Positions 21,365-32,433 of a stretch of 64,000 nucleotides of DNA are shown here, one piece after another (position 1 is the first letter of the stretch; the number at the start of each line of letters is the position of its first letter). The stretch covers positions 1 to 64,000 of the forward strand of contig OZ237746.1 in the NCBI GenBank assembly GCA_965178125.1, read 5' to 3'. The notes beneath the pieces are model-generated. The model was not told the DNA's origin and ran no database searches. It was given only the letters and a program-made list of their open reading frames with translations. Source of the DNA: Bilabrum cf. latius. Lineage: Eukaryota > Bigyra: Bicosoecida > Bigyra > Bicosoecida. Both the position numbers and the translations under genes were made by a program.

Positions 21365-22786
21365 TCACCCCACCTGCACGGGCCAGACCCCCCTGATGGG
21401 GAAGTCGTTGCCCTTGGTGGCGGCCATGACTAGCTTCTCGTGGGCATGCGCCACCTTGCCCTTGACCAGCCTGCAGTAGATCAGGTTGGCCAGCACGCAC
21501 TCCACCTCCCCGATGGTCAGGTCCCTTCCCGCCCACTTGAAGGCGGCCTGCACTGCCTTGAGCGGCACCAGCCTCGCCTTTGCCTTTAGCTCGCCCGCCG
21601 CATAGGCACACCTCCTCACCAGGTTGCGCTGCACCAGCAGCAGGGCCCTCTCCACCAGCAAGTAGGTACCCAGCTTGAAGTGCTCTGCCTGGGTGGCCGA
21701 CAGCTCGGCCTCGAACCGCCCCAGGTGCCCCGCCCTGAAGGCCTCCAGCAGAGGACCGTACAGCGCGTCCAGCCCGTGCTCCCGCAGGAGGGCGCCAGAG
21801 GGGAGCATGCCCAGGTGCAGTCGCACGGGCACTAGCATGGTCAGGATCTTGCGGGCGTTCCCCGGGTGCCTGCCCCTGCACGCCTCCCAGGCCCTCGTCA
21901 GCGACTGGTTCGCCTGCTTGCAGTCCTCCTCCAGGGCCAGGCAGCTGCCGCGGAAGTAGTGAAACTCCGCCACGATGCCCGGGGCGAATTCCCGCTCGAT
22001 GTCGTACGGAAAACGAGTCTTACTCTCGAGCGGATCGAGCGCGCTGCGGCACTGTTTGAGCTACGAGAGCCTAAAGTAGGTGCGCAGCATGAGCACTGCC
22101 AGGTAGAATCCGGTGCGCTTCTTGCTGCGGTCCAAGTCTGCCATGCGGTGCATGATGCACGCCATGAAGGCGCGCCGCAACAAGGGAATGGTTGTTTCAA
22201 GCATTCGCTTGGATACCATAAAATCAAGGCGACGTTCTGGAGACTCGCCTGCCCCGCTCGAAGCACCAATGGCGGCCCTCCCTCGCTTGCGCTGCCTCGG
22301 AGGGAAGCCCTGCGCGATTCGAACGCAATCACGAGCCACCCCCGCAAGCACAGGTCCAAATGAATTGTCAGGAGCAGATTCAAAGGCTCCAAGGGTGGCC
22401 TCAAGGGCTACCTGGTGCCGACCAAATGCGGCTACCGCGTTGCCATCGCTATCGTGCTTGGCGGCTTCGGCAGCCATGCGGGCAACGTTTCGCCACGGAG
22501 GCTTCAGCTTCGAGCGAATTGCAGTGGCCATGCCCCCGCCAGCCATAGATGCAAGCTCGTGCAACGGCCGGCCGGCTGTGCTCCTAGCCGGTTCGAGCTC
22601 TAGGAGGCCCCGGAGACTGTCCCCATCCTCCGCTGCGATAGCCCTCTGCAGGCCCGAGAGCCACTCTTTAACATCTTCTGGTACGTTTGCTGCCGACCCT
22701 GATCGTTTCAGCATGCGCACACTGTGTTCCAGTCGAGTTTTGCTCGCCTGAAATCTTATCATCACACCCGCGAGCCTCCGGTCCAA
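21365..22786 (-). CDS. PCID2: PCI-domain protein PCID2/Thp1 (TREX-2 mRNA export)
   Basis: A single exon of 473 residues ending in UGA. UAG at 22061-22063 sits between YFRLS and LKQCRSAL; read as Gln it joins the helical repeat half to the PCI half. The C-terminal half shows FHYFRGSCLALEEDCKQANQ, ILTMLVPVRLHLGMLP and the winged-helix end VECVLANLIYCRLVKG, the PCID2/Thp1 pattern. In yeast and human this subunit binds Sac3/GANP in TREX-2 at the nuclear pore and links transcription to mRNA export. The start at 22786 leaves only 36 bp to the divergent QPRT start; internal Mets at 22762 and nearby are alternatives. Confidence 0.88.
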
Positions 22787-22822
22787 GATGCTGCAGGCAT
22801 TTCTCCAGTTCTTGAAGAGAAA

Positions 22823-23833
22823 ATGGCAGGTGCTGCCGGGCCCTCAAGTAAAGCTGCATCTGTGGCGTCGGCCCCTAAGAGTTTCGCGGCACTGCTGCCT
22901 CCAACTTGGGAGAAGGACGTGGATCGGTGGTTGGCAGATGACGTGCCTGCTTTCGACGTCGGCGGCTTTGTTGTAGGCGATGCAGTGGTGAGCGCTCGAC
23001 TATTGGGTAAATCAGAAGGGGTCATTGCTGGCGTACCGTTCGTAGATGCGGTGTTTCGCCGCCTAGGCTGCGCGGTGAAGTGGCACGCCGAAGAGGGCGA
23101 TGAAGTGCGACCGGTTCACCACGTCGCGACCGTGACTGGACCGTGCCGCAAGGTTCTCCTTGGGGAGCGTACGGCGCTTAATATCCTGGCTAGGGCGTCC
23201 GGGCTTGCCACGCGCTGCGCGAAAGCGGCGCAGCTGAAGCGGGACAGGAAGTGGGCGGGTGAGGTGGTAGGCACCCGCAAGGTCACCCCCGGGTTCAGGC
23301 TGGTGGAGAAGTACGCCCTGCTGGTGGGAGGCTGCGGGACCCACCGCATGGATCTCTCGCACATGGTGATGCTGAAAGACAACCATGTCTGGGCCACGGG
23401 CTCCATCCGGGGGGCCGTGCAGGCTGCCAGGGCGGCGTGCGGGTTTGCCTCCAAGATCGAGGTGGAGTGCAGGTCGCTGGAGGAGGCCAGGGAGGCGTGC
23501 GAGGCGGGGTGTGACGTGTGCATGCTGGACAACTTCACCCCTGCCCAGCTGGAGGAACAGGCCCCCCTGCTCAAGAAGGAGTTCCCGCATGTGGTGGTGG
23601 AGGTCAGCGGGGGGCTCACGCCGGACAACGCGGGGCCCTACATGCTGCCCTGCGTTGACGTGGTGTCGATGGGGTGCCTCACGCAGGGGTACGGCGTGGT
23701 GGATTTCTCCCTCAAGGTGGACAGGGGCAGCGGGGCGGAGGCGGTGCAAGAGGCAGCGGCGAGGGCCGCGAGGCTGGGCGTGGAGGTGACGCAGGGGCTC
23801 AAGGAGGGGGCGGGAGCCACCAAGGAGACTTAA
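22823..23833 (+). CDS. QPRT: Quinolinate phosphoribosyltransferase (nicotinate-nucleotide pyrophosphorylase)
   Basis: One exon, 336 residues, UAA stop and no in-frame UAG. QPRT converts quinolinate and PRPP to nicotinate mononucleotide, CO2 and PPi in de novo NAD synthesis. Visible family motifs are GERTALNILARASGLAT, GTRKVTPGFRLVEKYALLVG (substrate-binding Arg/Lys), HRMDLSHMVMLKDNH, KIEVECRSLEEA, MLDNF and VEVSGG. The frame is open upstream to 22724, but that would overlap the divergent PCID2 start, so I chose the ATG at 22823. The length fits the family. The N-terminal extension of about 28 residues is Ala/Ser-rich and could be a weak targeting signal. Confidence 0.97.
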   Translation: MAGAAGPSSKAASVASAPKSFAALLPPTWEKDVDRWLADDVPAFDVGGFVVGDAVVSARLLGKSEGVIAGVPFVDAVFRRLGCAVKWHAEEGDEVRPVHHVATVTGPCRKVLLGERTALNILARASGLATRCAKAAQLKRDRKWAGEVVGTRKVTPGFRLVEKYALLVGGCGTHRMDLSHMVMLKDNHVWATGSIRGAVQAARAACGFASKIEVECRSLEEAREACEAGCDVCMLDNFTPAQLEEQAPLLKKEFPHVVVEVSGGLTPDNAGPYMLPCVDVVSMGCLTQGYGVVDFSLKVDRGSGAEAVQEAAARAARLGVEVTQGLKEGAGATKET

Positions 23834-23976
23834 TTGGGGCGCCATAGACGAATAGTATCTCGATTCGCACGCAATTCGCACTATTTCCTCGGCTCGGATC
23901 CACCTTGCCGGTGTGGATCCAACACTCGTCACACATTTTCTGGAAGGACGTCCGCGCCAACGGCATTTGTGCAGCA

Positions 23977-25233
23977 ATGCGAGGGGCTGTAGTTGCCTTG
24001 GCACTTGCAGTGGCGTGCCCAGTTGTTCTAGGTGGAGGTCCGCTAGAGTTGACGGATGAAACATTCTCCTAGGTATTGGATGCGGATTCCGGAAAGCAGT
24101 ATTTTATCAAGTTTTATGCCCCGTGGTTAGTGTGTCTGAAAGGAATCGTGTCGCGCGGCAGTACCCCTTGCAACTCTATTCATATGATAAATATCATTTT
24201 TTGATTGCGCAGGTGCGGTCACTGCAAGCGCGCGGAGCCCGAGGTGGAGAAACTCGCTGACCAGCTGGAATCAGACGACGCCAGCAACGTTGTGGTGGCC
24301 AGGCTCGACGCCAGCAAGTATTCCTCGGTCGCTCGCCGGTACGGTGTGCGCGGATTTCCTACGTTCAAGTTGTTCTCCGCCGCCGACGACAAGGTGGTGG
24401 ACTACAAGGGCGGCAGGACCGCCGATGCGTTTTCTAGCTGGATCGCAAGCACGGACGCAGCTGCGGAGGGAGCGAGCATCCCGAAGGGTGACGCCCCCAG
24501 CAAGCCCAAGTCTGCTTCCAAGGGAGCGTCCGGGGGCGGATCGTCCGGCAGCCGAGACGTGGTGACGCTGACGGACAGCAACTTCGAGCACGACACCCAG
24601 GCGGCTACCGGTGCCACCACAGGCACGTGGTTCGTGGCCTTTGTGGCTCCCTGGTGCGGGCACTGCAAGAACTTGCACCCCACGTGGGACAAGCTGGCGG
24701 GCGAGGTCAAGGGGGTGGTGAACGTGGCCCGCGTGGATGCCACTGCGCAGAAGCGCACAGCCCAGCGGTTCGGGGTGCGTGCCTTCCCCACCCTCAAGCT
24801 GCTGCACAAGGGGCGCGTGCACGACTACAGCGGGGCGCGGTCTCTGGAGGCCTTGAAGGAGTTCGCGCTGGGCGGCTTCAAGGAGGCAGGCGAGGGCTCG
24901 AAGGTGCCCCCCGCGCCGGTGACCGGGGCGCCCACCGGTGCGGCGCTGGCCGAGGCCCTCGGGCTGGAGGAGCTGGTGGGGGACCTGCAGGGGATCGCGA
25001 GGAACCACCTCGGGGGGGGGATCGTGCTGGCCTCGGCGGCTTTCACGGCAGGGCTACTGGTGATGCTGGCCATTGCCATCTGCACCATCCCGGCCCCTCA
25101 GGCACAGGTCCCGGTTCCATCGCCCGCGGAGAGGCCCCCAGCCAAGCACACCTTCCGGAGGGTGCCTGACGAGCAGGAGGACGGCCCTGCTGGTGCGAGC
25201 GAGGATGCAGACGCAAGCAAGAAAGACCAGTGA
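23977..25233 (+). CDS. Membrane-anchored protein disulfide isomerase with two thioredoxin domains
   Basis: Exons 23977..24125 and 24213..25233; 389 residues; UGA stop. The 87-bp intron (GTTAGT...GCGCAG) splits the Trp codon of the first WCGHC active site. A signal peptide (MRGAVVALALAVACPVV) leads into ELTDETFS, then UAG at 24070-24072, then VLDADSGK, so the UAG lies inside the first thioredoxin domain. The second active site is WCGHC in VAPWCGHCKNLHPTWDKL. A transmembrane helix (IVLASAAFTAGLLVMLAIAI) near residue 320 precedes a cytosolic Pro/Glu-rich tail. There is no KDEL; membrane anchoring fits TMX-like PDIs of the ER, which form and isomerise disulfides. Confidence 0.92.
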
Positions 25234-25388
25234 CTCTTGAGGTGGGCCGCCGAGCGCGATAACGCTGGAGGTAGCTGGGTCGTCCCCGGTGATCCACCCA
25301 ATCGCTCCTTTTCGCACTTGCTGGATGATCCGGGTCCTTCGTGTCCGTTGAAGCATAACTTGCACAAAACAAAGCGTGCAGCGTCACA

Positions 25389-26281
25389 ATGGCATCTAGT
25401 GCGCAACATACCGTCATCATACTGGGATGCCTAACTGCCGGGAAAACGCTTCTGAGACGGCAGCTCGCACGTAAGCTGCTGGCCACGACATGCTGGTAGA
25501 GTGCAGTTGCAAGCACGTCGTGGACGAGGCACGCTGGATATTGCGCGAAACCTTGACCATCTCGCAGGTTCCATCAAATTAATTGAGGCTGGGAAGTCCC
25601 TTGCCGATTCTATCAGGCCCGCAAAAGCTGGGGGGGATGAGAGGGAGGAGCTTGCATCCCCAGAAACTCGACCGACAGTGAGGTATATTTTCCTGCCTTT
25701 CAAGTACATGAAATTACAAGCTAGTGCGAATAAAACATTTAACAACGCGTTTTTAATGCGATTGCCTGCAGACGGGGCTTGAAATCGATAAGCTGACAAC
25801 TGAAAAAGGGAGGTTTGATGCAATCACGTTAAAGGAGGTAGGCGGGGCCATGGCTCCAATTTGGCCAAAATATGTTGGGGATGCCTCGACTCTATTGTTC
25901 GTAGTAGATCTGTCGCAGCCAACACAGCTTGCAGCGGCCCAGCAAGAGCTGTACGGGCTTCTGAGGTCGGGGTTGCCGACATCATCCCGAGCCGGAGTAG
26001 TGTTTGCAAAGACGGACGCACCCGGGCGCATGGACGTGCAGGTAGCCGTGGACGGCATGCGCCTCAGGTCACTCGCGGCTGCTAGGCAAGCAGACGGGGG
26101 CGCCGAGCTCAAGGCATTCGCCTGTTCGTCGCTCTCTGGAAAGGGCCTAGCTCCCATCCTCTCGTGGCTCACCGGCACCGTCCCCGCCCCGGCCAGCGGT
26201 GACAGCGGGGCTGGGGCCGGGCTTGCCAAGACGACGCCTGCTGCTGCTGCTGCTTGTGGGGCTGGAGCCGGTGGCAGTTGA
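25389..26281 (+). CDS. ARL16: ADP-ribosylation factor-like GTPase ARL16
   Basis: Exons 25389..25470, 25568..25677 and 25772..26281; 233 residues; UGA stop; no UAG. Introns are 97 and 94 bp (GTAAGC...TCGCAG and GTGAGG...CTGCAG). The P-loop is GCLTAGKT. RPTTGLEIDKL is the switch I region, and EVGGAMAPIWPKYVGDASTL is the ARL16-type switch II, where EVGG replaces the usual DxGG and the following GPIW is diagnostic. LFVVDLSQPTQLAA follows. The usual NKxD appears as FAKTD. ARL16 is an unusual ARF relative linked in animals to cilia and Golgi export. The C-terminal 35 residues are a Gly/Ala extension. The stop lies 7 bp from the stop of the convergent zinc-finger gene. Confidence 0.88.
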
Positions 26282-26288
26282 TATCTGG

Positions 26289-28019
26289 TCAGTGGCTTGG
26301 ACTCTTGGTCTATGCGTGGCTAGCTCCTGCCCTTGCACCTGCACCTGCTCCCGCCCTTGCCCCTGCAGCGGACTACCGTGCAGCAGCAGCAGCAGCAGCA
26401 GGCGCAGTGGCTGTGGCAGACGCCGGCGCAGATGATGACGATGACGATGACGATGACGATGAAGATGAGGCCGGTCCACCGCGGGCCATGGCCTCCTCTG
26501 CGATCTCCCCTTCCCACAACCCCGCCCCCGCCCCCGCCCCCGCCCCGTTCTGCATGGCGGGCATCGCCTCCGAGTCCATCAGGGCAGCGAGGGCGGCTCC
26601 CGGCACGGCGGGCCTCAGGTGCCTGGGTTTGCCCTGCAGCGCCCTCAGCTGCTCAACGGATAGCCCAGCATACTGGTCTCCGATAAATATGGGGGACATG
26701 ACGGCCGCGGGCACACCGGGGGCGGAAGGCGCCCCTCCTCTCGCCGAGGAAGATGACACCATCGACGATGCTCCGCCGCTCAATGCAGTGGCTGGGCGCG
26801 TGGTGGAAGCCGCCACCAATGCGGGCAGGTGCTGCCGAGAAGGTGACGGCCCAGCGGACCCGAGTCCTGGCGAGCCAAGCCCCGGTCCATGTCCATGCGA
26901 CTGCACGGCAGCTGGGCGGCTTGCAGCGGCAGGAAACGGCGGCGGCGACGAGAACTACGGCACTCCCGCAACGGGGTCCACCGGGTTGCACCCAGCCGCG
27001 GCCGCGGCTGCACCGTGCACCTGGGCCAACCCTGCAGGGCCGGAAGCTGCACCGTGCACCTGGGCCAACCCTGCAGGGCCGGAAGCTGCACCGTGCACCT
27101 GGGCCAACCCTGCAGGGCCGGAAGCTGCACCGTGCACCTGGGCCAACCTTGCAGGGCCGGAAGCTGCACCGTGCACCTGGGCCAACCCTGCAGGGCCGGA
27201 AGCTGCACCGTGCACCTGGGCCAACCCTGCAGGGCCGGAAGCTGGCCGCGGTTTGGCGGCACCCCCGTTGCTGCCTCTAGCCCCCTTTCTCACCTGGATC
27301 TCTCCGAGAGACTCTCTGCTGATGGCCATGGAGATGGCCGCCTAGAGGGCCTGGGGCATCAGCTGGCTCCCGTGCTTGGTCTGGATGTGGTGCACCAAGG
27401 AGTGCTGCCTGATGTAAATCTTGTCGCACACTGGGCATTTCCCACCGTCTCCCTTGCCGTGCGTCACGAGCAGGTGCCTTTCCAGAAGCTCCTTGCGAGC
27501 GAAGTGCTTCACACACCCAGGCTCAGTGCAGTGCTGCCTGGTGCCCATACCGTGTTTGGAGTTGATGTGTCGCCGGTAGTGCTCCTTTCGTTTGAACTCA
27601 CGCGGAGGCTAGCAAAGCGTGCAAGTACGATCCTCGGCGTCACCATCTAGTCTAGGCTTCTTGTTGCTGCGAGAAGAGGCTTCCTGCTCGTCGCCTGCAG
27701 GATCCCTCTTTCGTTTCGGCTTGCTCTGTTGCGGTCCCCACGAATCTCCTGGTTGCGCATGCACGCCAGGCGTAGCGGTTGCACTAGCGTACAAAGTATC
27801 ACCAGCTGTACTTCGGTCCGACTTCTTTGCATTTACCGCAGCTGCAGCAGCCGCAGCTGCCGCAGCCGCGGCTGCGCTTCCGTCTGCAGCAGCCCGAGGT
27901 GTAGGATCCCGGGCGGCTTGCCGAGAAGCACCTCTCGCGCCACTCCCAACACTCGCACCTTGCAATCCCACTAGGTGCGCATTGTGTTCATCGTTCAGAT
28001 ATGTGCCAATGGAGTTCAT
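26289..28019 (-). CDS. C2H2 zinc-finger protein with Ala/Gly-rich repeats
   Basis: With UAG as Gln, one frame of about 576 residues ends in UGA at 26289. UAGs are at 27609, 27342, 26955, 26373 and 26310. Three C2H2 fingers are visible: CTLC, UAG, then HYRRHINSKH; CTEPGCVKHFARKELLERHL ending in VTH; and CPVCDKIYIRQHSLVHHIQ ending in TKH. The first finger is complete only if UAG is sense. They probably bind nucleic acid. After the fingers come six copies of a 13-residue repeat (39-bp units, 27009-27242) and a poly-Ser stretch. The start is uncertain: 28019 is the first in-frame ATG, but the frame is open upstream to about 28246 with protein-like sequence, so an upstream exon or non-ATG start is possible. 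Confidence 0.75.
27009..27242. repeat. 39-bp coding minisatellite, six copies
   Basis: Six tandem 39-bp units (landmarks GCACCGTGCACC and GGGCCGGAAGCT) encode a 13-residue Gly/Pro/Ala repeat in the zinc-finger protein. One unit has CCTTGC for CCCTGC. The length in multiples of 3 keeps the frame. Confidence 0.95.
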
Positions 28020-28303
28020 GAGCAGTCGTGTAGCTAGCACCAAATCTGGATAATGCTGCTGAGCAGCTCGGTATGAGGCGATGAACGCAATAGAAACTCG
28101 AGCAAAATCGGGGACAGTATGAAAGTGTAGCTGTTGCCTGTGCCAATCGTAAATCCGTTTGGAAGGCAAAGATAAACAAGTGCAAGTGCAACTTGAATGA
28201 AGTGGTTGGCCCCACGGTGGGGACCCGAGTCAAACGAGCAAACACAATTGCGAAATCAATCCTGTAATGTATTTGTATACACAAGTTTTTCCTCGTTAGT
28301 ATC

Positions 28304-28376
28304 GGGCGTATAGCTCAGTTGGTAGAGTGTCTGCTTAGCATGCAGATAGTCCTGGGTTCAATTCCCAGTGTGTCCA
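28304..28376 (+). tRNA. tRNA-Ala (anticodon AGC)
   Basis: 73 nt fold as a full cloverleaf: acceptor GGGCGTA/TGTGTCC with discriminator A, D-stem GCTC/GAGT, anticodon stem TCTGC/GCAGA around TTAGCAT (AGC at 28337-28339), T-stem CTGGG/CCCAG with loop TTCAATT. There is no intron and CCA is not encoded. The internal A and B boxes (TAGCTCAGTTGG and GGTTCAATTCC) fit Pol III promoters. Confidence 0.97.
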
Positions 28377-28379
28377 TTC

Positions 28380-28385
28380 TTTTTT
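28380..28385 (+). terminator. Pol III T-run after tRNA-Ala
   Basis: A run of six T residues starts three bases after the discriminator base, a standard RNA polymerase III terminator. Confidence 0.85.
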
Positions 28386-28404
28386 CCCTCCGTTGCTCTT
28401 TATG

Positions 28405-29331
28405 TCACCCCCTTTCCATCATGCTCTCGCGCACCTATTCAACTGGAGCTTCTTCTCCGGGTTTGGCCTCCAGGTTGCCTTGGATGAGGTCCATCACCCG
28501 TTTCACAGCCAGATCCGCCAGTGAATTGTCGTGCTTCACGTCTTCGCTGTAGGGAGCCAGGATGAGCTCAACAGCTAGGGTCCCAGATTTCAAATTGGAA
28601 GCATGCTTGCCCTCCTCCTTCTCTGATCCTTGAACTTCTCGATCCACTTCTTCTTCATCTTCGCCTTCGCCTGCAGCTCCCTCTATGGGCGTGGCATCGC
28701 CCAGGGCGCAGGCAACTCTCACCTCGTGCTCTGCCCCATCCCGCCCTGGTACCCTCACAAGAAACCCGATGGTGGCATCTGGGTCCATCGCGGCCACGGC
28801 CTCCCCGTCCAGGCGCATGCCCGGATGGCCATCCCCATCCGGGGCTAGTCCTCCGTCGGAACTTCCGCTAGCCCTACTACCCTTCGTTTTCTGGAAATCA
28901 ATTTCGCTCAAGGCTCCACTGGCATCCGGCCCCGCCTGCTCCCTTGCCTCCTTCAGCTTGCGCTCGATCATGAGCTTCTCCATCAGCTGCATCTGCTCCA
29001 TGAGCATGTCGTGCAGTTTCTCCACCGAAAGGGCCATCCCATTTTCTATCAAATGTTGCATCATCTCCTCGCTCATCTCCTGAACGGCCTCCTCTGTCGC
29101 GCCCCGATGTCGGGAGATGGAAGCGCGCGTATACCCGCCGGGGTTCATCATACTTGACAGCCATTTAGGCCGCTTTACCCCGTTCACTATTGAGCAGTAC
29201 GGTGTCATGACTGATGAGCATCCTGATTGAAGTCCAGTTGAGGCTATGTGTGCGGTTGTAGCGAGAACCAGCCCAGAACCTGCCAGCAACGTGGTTGGTA
29301 GGGCTACTGCAAGCGTATGAGCGCGCGACAT
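28405..29331 (-). CDS. Secreted or ER-lumenal protein, unknown function
   Basis: One exon, 308 residues, UGA stop. The ATG at 29331 starts a signal peptide (MSRAHTLAVALPTTLLAGSG, then VLATTAHIAS). UAG at 28435-28437 is eleven codons before the true stop, so the tail reads PVE, Gln, then VRESMMERG. The middle contains an amphipathic Met/Glu-rich helix (LSVEKLHDMLMEQMQLMEKL) that probably forms a coiled coil. The rest is acidic and Gly-rich. I do not recognise the family. The start codon lies inside the 298-bp tandem duplication described separately. Confidence 0.65.
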
Positions 29332-29912
29332 CAATTCAAGCCAGCTGATTTGGGTCAGTGTTTGTGCATACAAATAAATAAAACAAGCTGTCGGCCTTGA
29401 ATAGTATATCGGGCAGTTTTTCTTAGGTACAATGCGCGACCACCTTGCGCGACCACATCGCGGCTCGCTTGCGGCAGTGCGTTGCACCACACTCAACGGA
29501 ATTAGATCTAGTTTAGCGTCTGTGCAGCCAATTCGCCTTGCATTACGCTGAATTAGGAGATAATCACGCGGCTTGAGGTAATCTTCGCGTCTCATAGCGC
29601 TCTGCAAGGTGCTTATGAGCGCGCGACATCAATTCAAGCCAGCTGATTTGGGTCAGTGTTTGTGCATACAAATAAATAAAACAAGCTGTCGGCCTTGAAT
29701 AGTATATCGGGCAGTTTTTCTTAGGTACAATGCGCGACCACCTTGCGCGACCACATCGCGGCTCGCTTGCGGCAGTGCGTTGCACCACACTCAACGGAAT
29801 TAGATCTAGTTTAGCGTCTGTGCAGCCAATTCGCCTTGCATTACGCTGAATTAGGAGATAATCACGCGGCTTGAGGTAATCTTCGCGTCTCATAGCGCTC
29901 TGCAAGGTGCTT
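29317..29912. repeat. 298-bp tandem duplication of a 5' flank
   Basis: Two adjacent copies (29317-29614 and 29615-29912), identical as far as I checked by eye, contain the start codon and upstream region of the minus-strand gene. It fills most of the gap to the divergent plus-strand gene at 29962. Confidence 0.95.
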
Positions 29913-29961
29913 CCTAGCGCTCTGGTGCTCAGGCTGTCGCTCGCAAGCGGTTGCTTGTCGA

Positions 29962-32433
29962 ATGTTTGGACTTCACGCTGCGCGTCGAGCGCTTGCAGCT
30001 GCCACTGCTGACGACGTATCGAGTAAGCATACCAGTGTCTGGGAATCGAAGCAGTCAAATGATGCTGCCATGCAGTCTCGCATCCCCACTGAAGCCGCCG
30101 AGCAGGGCAGCGCGGACCTGCTCGCCCTGCAGCTGCTGGACGAGCAGGGCCCGTCCAGGAAGGACGCGATGGCAGAGAACGGGTGGCAGCGGTAGCGACA
30201 AAGACAGGTCTCTAATGCTCTGCGCAGTTTCTTGGTGACAGAGCGCGGGATGCCCCTAGAGGTGGCTGACGAGGCGCTGGACAGGGCCGGCCTGGGCCCG
30301 GGGCGCACTTCCAGCACGGGGCGGGCCCCCAGGCGGGCCGGATCAAGGGGTGGGACGCGAGGTGGATCCCGGGGCGTTGGCACCACTGGCAGGGGCAGGA
30401 GCGGCCTCACGAGCAGCCCTCTGGCGGCGGCTGGGAGGGCGGGGTTCCGCGGGATGGGGGGAGGCGGGGGGGGCAGGGGCGCGGGGTGGCAGTCCTCGAC
30501 CGGGGGCAGGCTAAGACAGGGCACTGGTGGGCGCAAGGGGGGTAGACGAGGCAGCACCACGATGCAGGACGTGCATGCCGCCATACGGGCGCAGAAGAAG
30601 CTCCTGCAGGCCCATGCCAAGGCGGGGCAGGGCATGGGGGTCGGCGGTGGACGCGACAAGGGGCACGAGCAGAAGCAGGGGCAGAGGGAAACGGACCTGT
30701 CGCAGTCCGCATCAAGGGGAATTCTCCCCACCACGAAGTTCGCACGCCCCAGGGGTTGCGCTGGGGGCTCGACCCTGTACGACCCCCCGCCCCAGGTGGG
30801 CATGGCTGCGTCCCGGCGCCGCAGGACGGCAAGGAGGGTGCGCCGTGGGGAGCGAGTGGATCGGATGAGGGGACAGAGGAGGACGCTGGCGAGGGCGGGG
30901 GAGCTGGGGCAGCTGCGGGAGTGTCTGCAGCAGCAGAGGGAGGGAGTGAGGGACGGGGAGCTGGCTGCCCGGGTTGCGGTGGGCAAGGGCGGGACCGGCA
31001 CGACTGGGCTGCTGCAGTCGAGGCGCAAGATAGCAGGAGGGTCGGCACGCGCAGGGTCATCCACGTCGTTGATGTTCGGCGCGTCAGCCTCGGGGCAGGA
31101 TTCAGATGACGGGGCCTCCTCGGATGCCTCTAGTCTGGATGGAGCAGACAGGGCGCGCCGCAGGGGAGTCTACCCCGGGGCAGCCAGGCTTAACCCGCTC
31201 ACCGTGGCATTCCGACCAGACGCACCCGATCCGGCCCGGGTGGTGTCCACCAGGCCCTTTGTGCCAGGGGGTCGAGCGGGGGCGGGCGCACCCCCGGCCA
31301 GAGCGGCCTACAGAGGGGGGGGTGCAGTGGACCCCGGCGCCACGCGCAGGCTGCAGGAGAGGCAGCGAGCGGGGCTGGCGGGCCGTCCCAGAGATGAGTC
31401 GGGCCCCACCCTGCAGGCAGGTGAGCCCTACACGGATCCACTGTCACCAAGGGAGGCCTTCCGGGAGCCCTCGTCCCCGCATGCACTGCGTGAGGGCAAG
31501 GTGAGTGCGGTGCGCGCGTGGTCGGTCGATAAGAGGAGGCGGAGGAGGGAGGAGGCCGAGCACAGGCGGGGCATGGGGGCGGCGGCTGCGGGGGCGGGTA
31601 TGGGTAGGGGGGCTGCACGCAGACATGAGTCCTCTCATGGCAGCAGGGACGGAGCGGGGAGGGGGGCGCACGAGATGGGCCTGTCTCTGTCCCTCGCTCG
31701 CGCGGGCTAGGGAGAGGGCAGGAACCGCGGGAGGGATCGGGGCGGCGAGCCTGTCGCTGTCGCTACCGCTATCCCCGGAGAGGAGGAGGGGCAGGCGCCG
31801 CAGTCCACCGGTGGATTGCGGCGGCTGCATTCGGGTGTCAGTTTCCACGGTGATGGGCTCCCCGTGAGCCCAAAGGGCGGGGGCAAGCCGCACTCGTCAT
31901 CCCCCAGGCCGCTGTACGATCCCGCTGACGTGGCCAGGCGCAGGGCCTAGGCAGAAGTGGCTTCGGCGCGCAGGCAGCTGCAGCGGCTGGCGCAGTCTCC
32001 GCGCGGGGATGCGTTCGGGCCCGGGAATGCGCTGCCCGGTCGCTTCTGGGCGGCCGCGGCGCAAGCGGGACCCTCTCACTCGTCACAGGACCCCTCCTCT
32101 CCTAAGGCGCTGCAGGGGGAGGGCGGCATGTCGGGCGCAGAGGAGGTGCTGGCCCTGGATGGGGCTACCCCCCTGCTGAAGTGGGGGTTGAGGGGGGGCC
32201 GGGGCAAGAGGGGACAAGGGGGTAAGGGAGGGAGGCGGCACTCCCTGCAGGCCAGTCCGAGGGCGGTGGGCGCGGCTCGATTCAGGGTGCCTGCGGCAGC
32301 CGAGGGCGGGGGAATCGGGGTGGGCTCCAAGGGGTTCGGCGACCCGCCGGCTCCTCCGTCCGCGGCCCGCAACCAGCTGAAGCGGTGGAGGATCGAGATG
32401 GCCAGGCAGGCGAAAGTGGACGGAGCGCGGTGA
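29962..32433 (+). CDS. Large basic Arg/Gly-rich protein, unknown
   Basis: A single frame of 823 residues ending in UGA. UAGs are at 30193-30195, 31708-31710 and 31948-31950. Residues 1-110 are moderately charged. A helical part (TTMQDVHAAIRAQKKLLQAH) may be a coiled coil, and the remainder is low-complexity Arg/Gly/Ala/Pro with RG and RGG-like clusters, as in RNA-binding or cytoskeletal linker proteins. No domain is recognisable. Because GC-rich DNA opens frames in several phases, the support for this frame is that only UAG interrupts it and the final stop is UGA. Confidence 0.6.

Noticed and set aside
22724-22822. A QPRT start 33 codons upstream of the chosen ATG
   Set aside because: It would overlap the divergent PCID2 coding start, and the extra residues do not resemble the family.
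26254-27345. A 363-residue plus-strand frame rich in Ala/Pro
   Set aside because: It is a shadow of the minus-strand zinc-finger gene, which has clear C2H2 ligands and a better frame.
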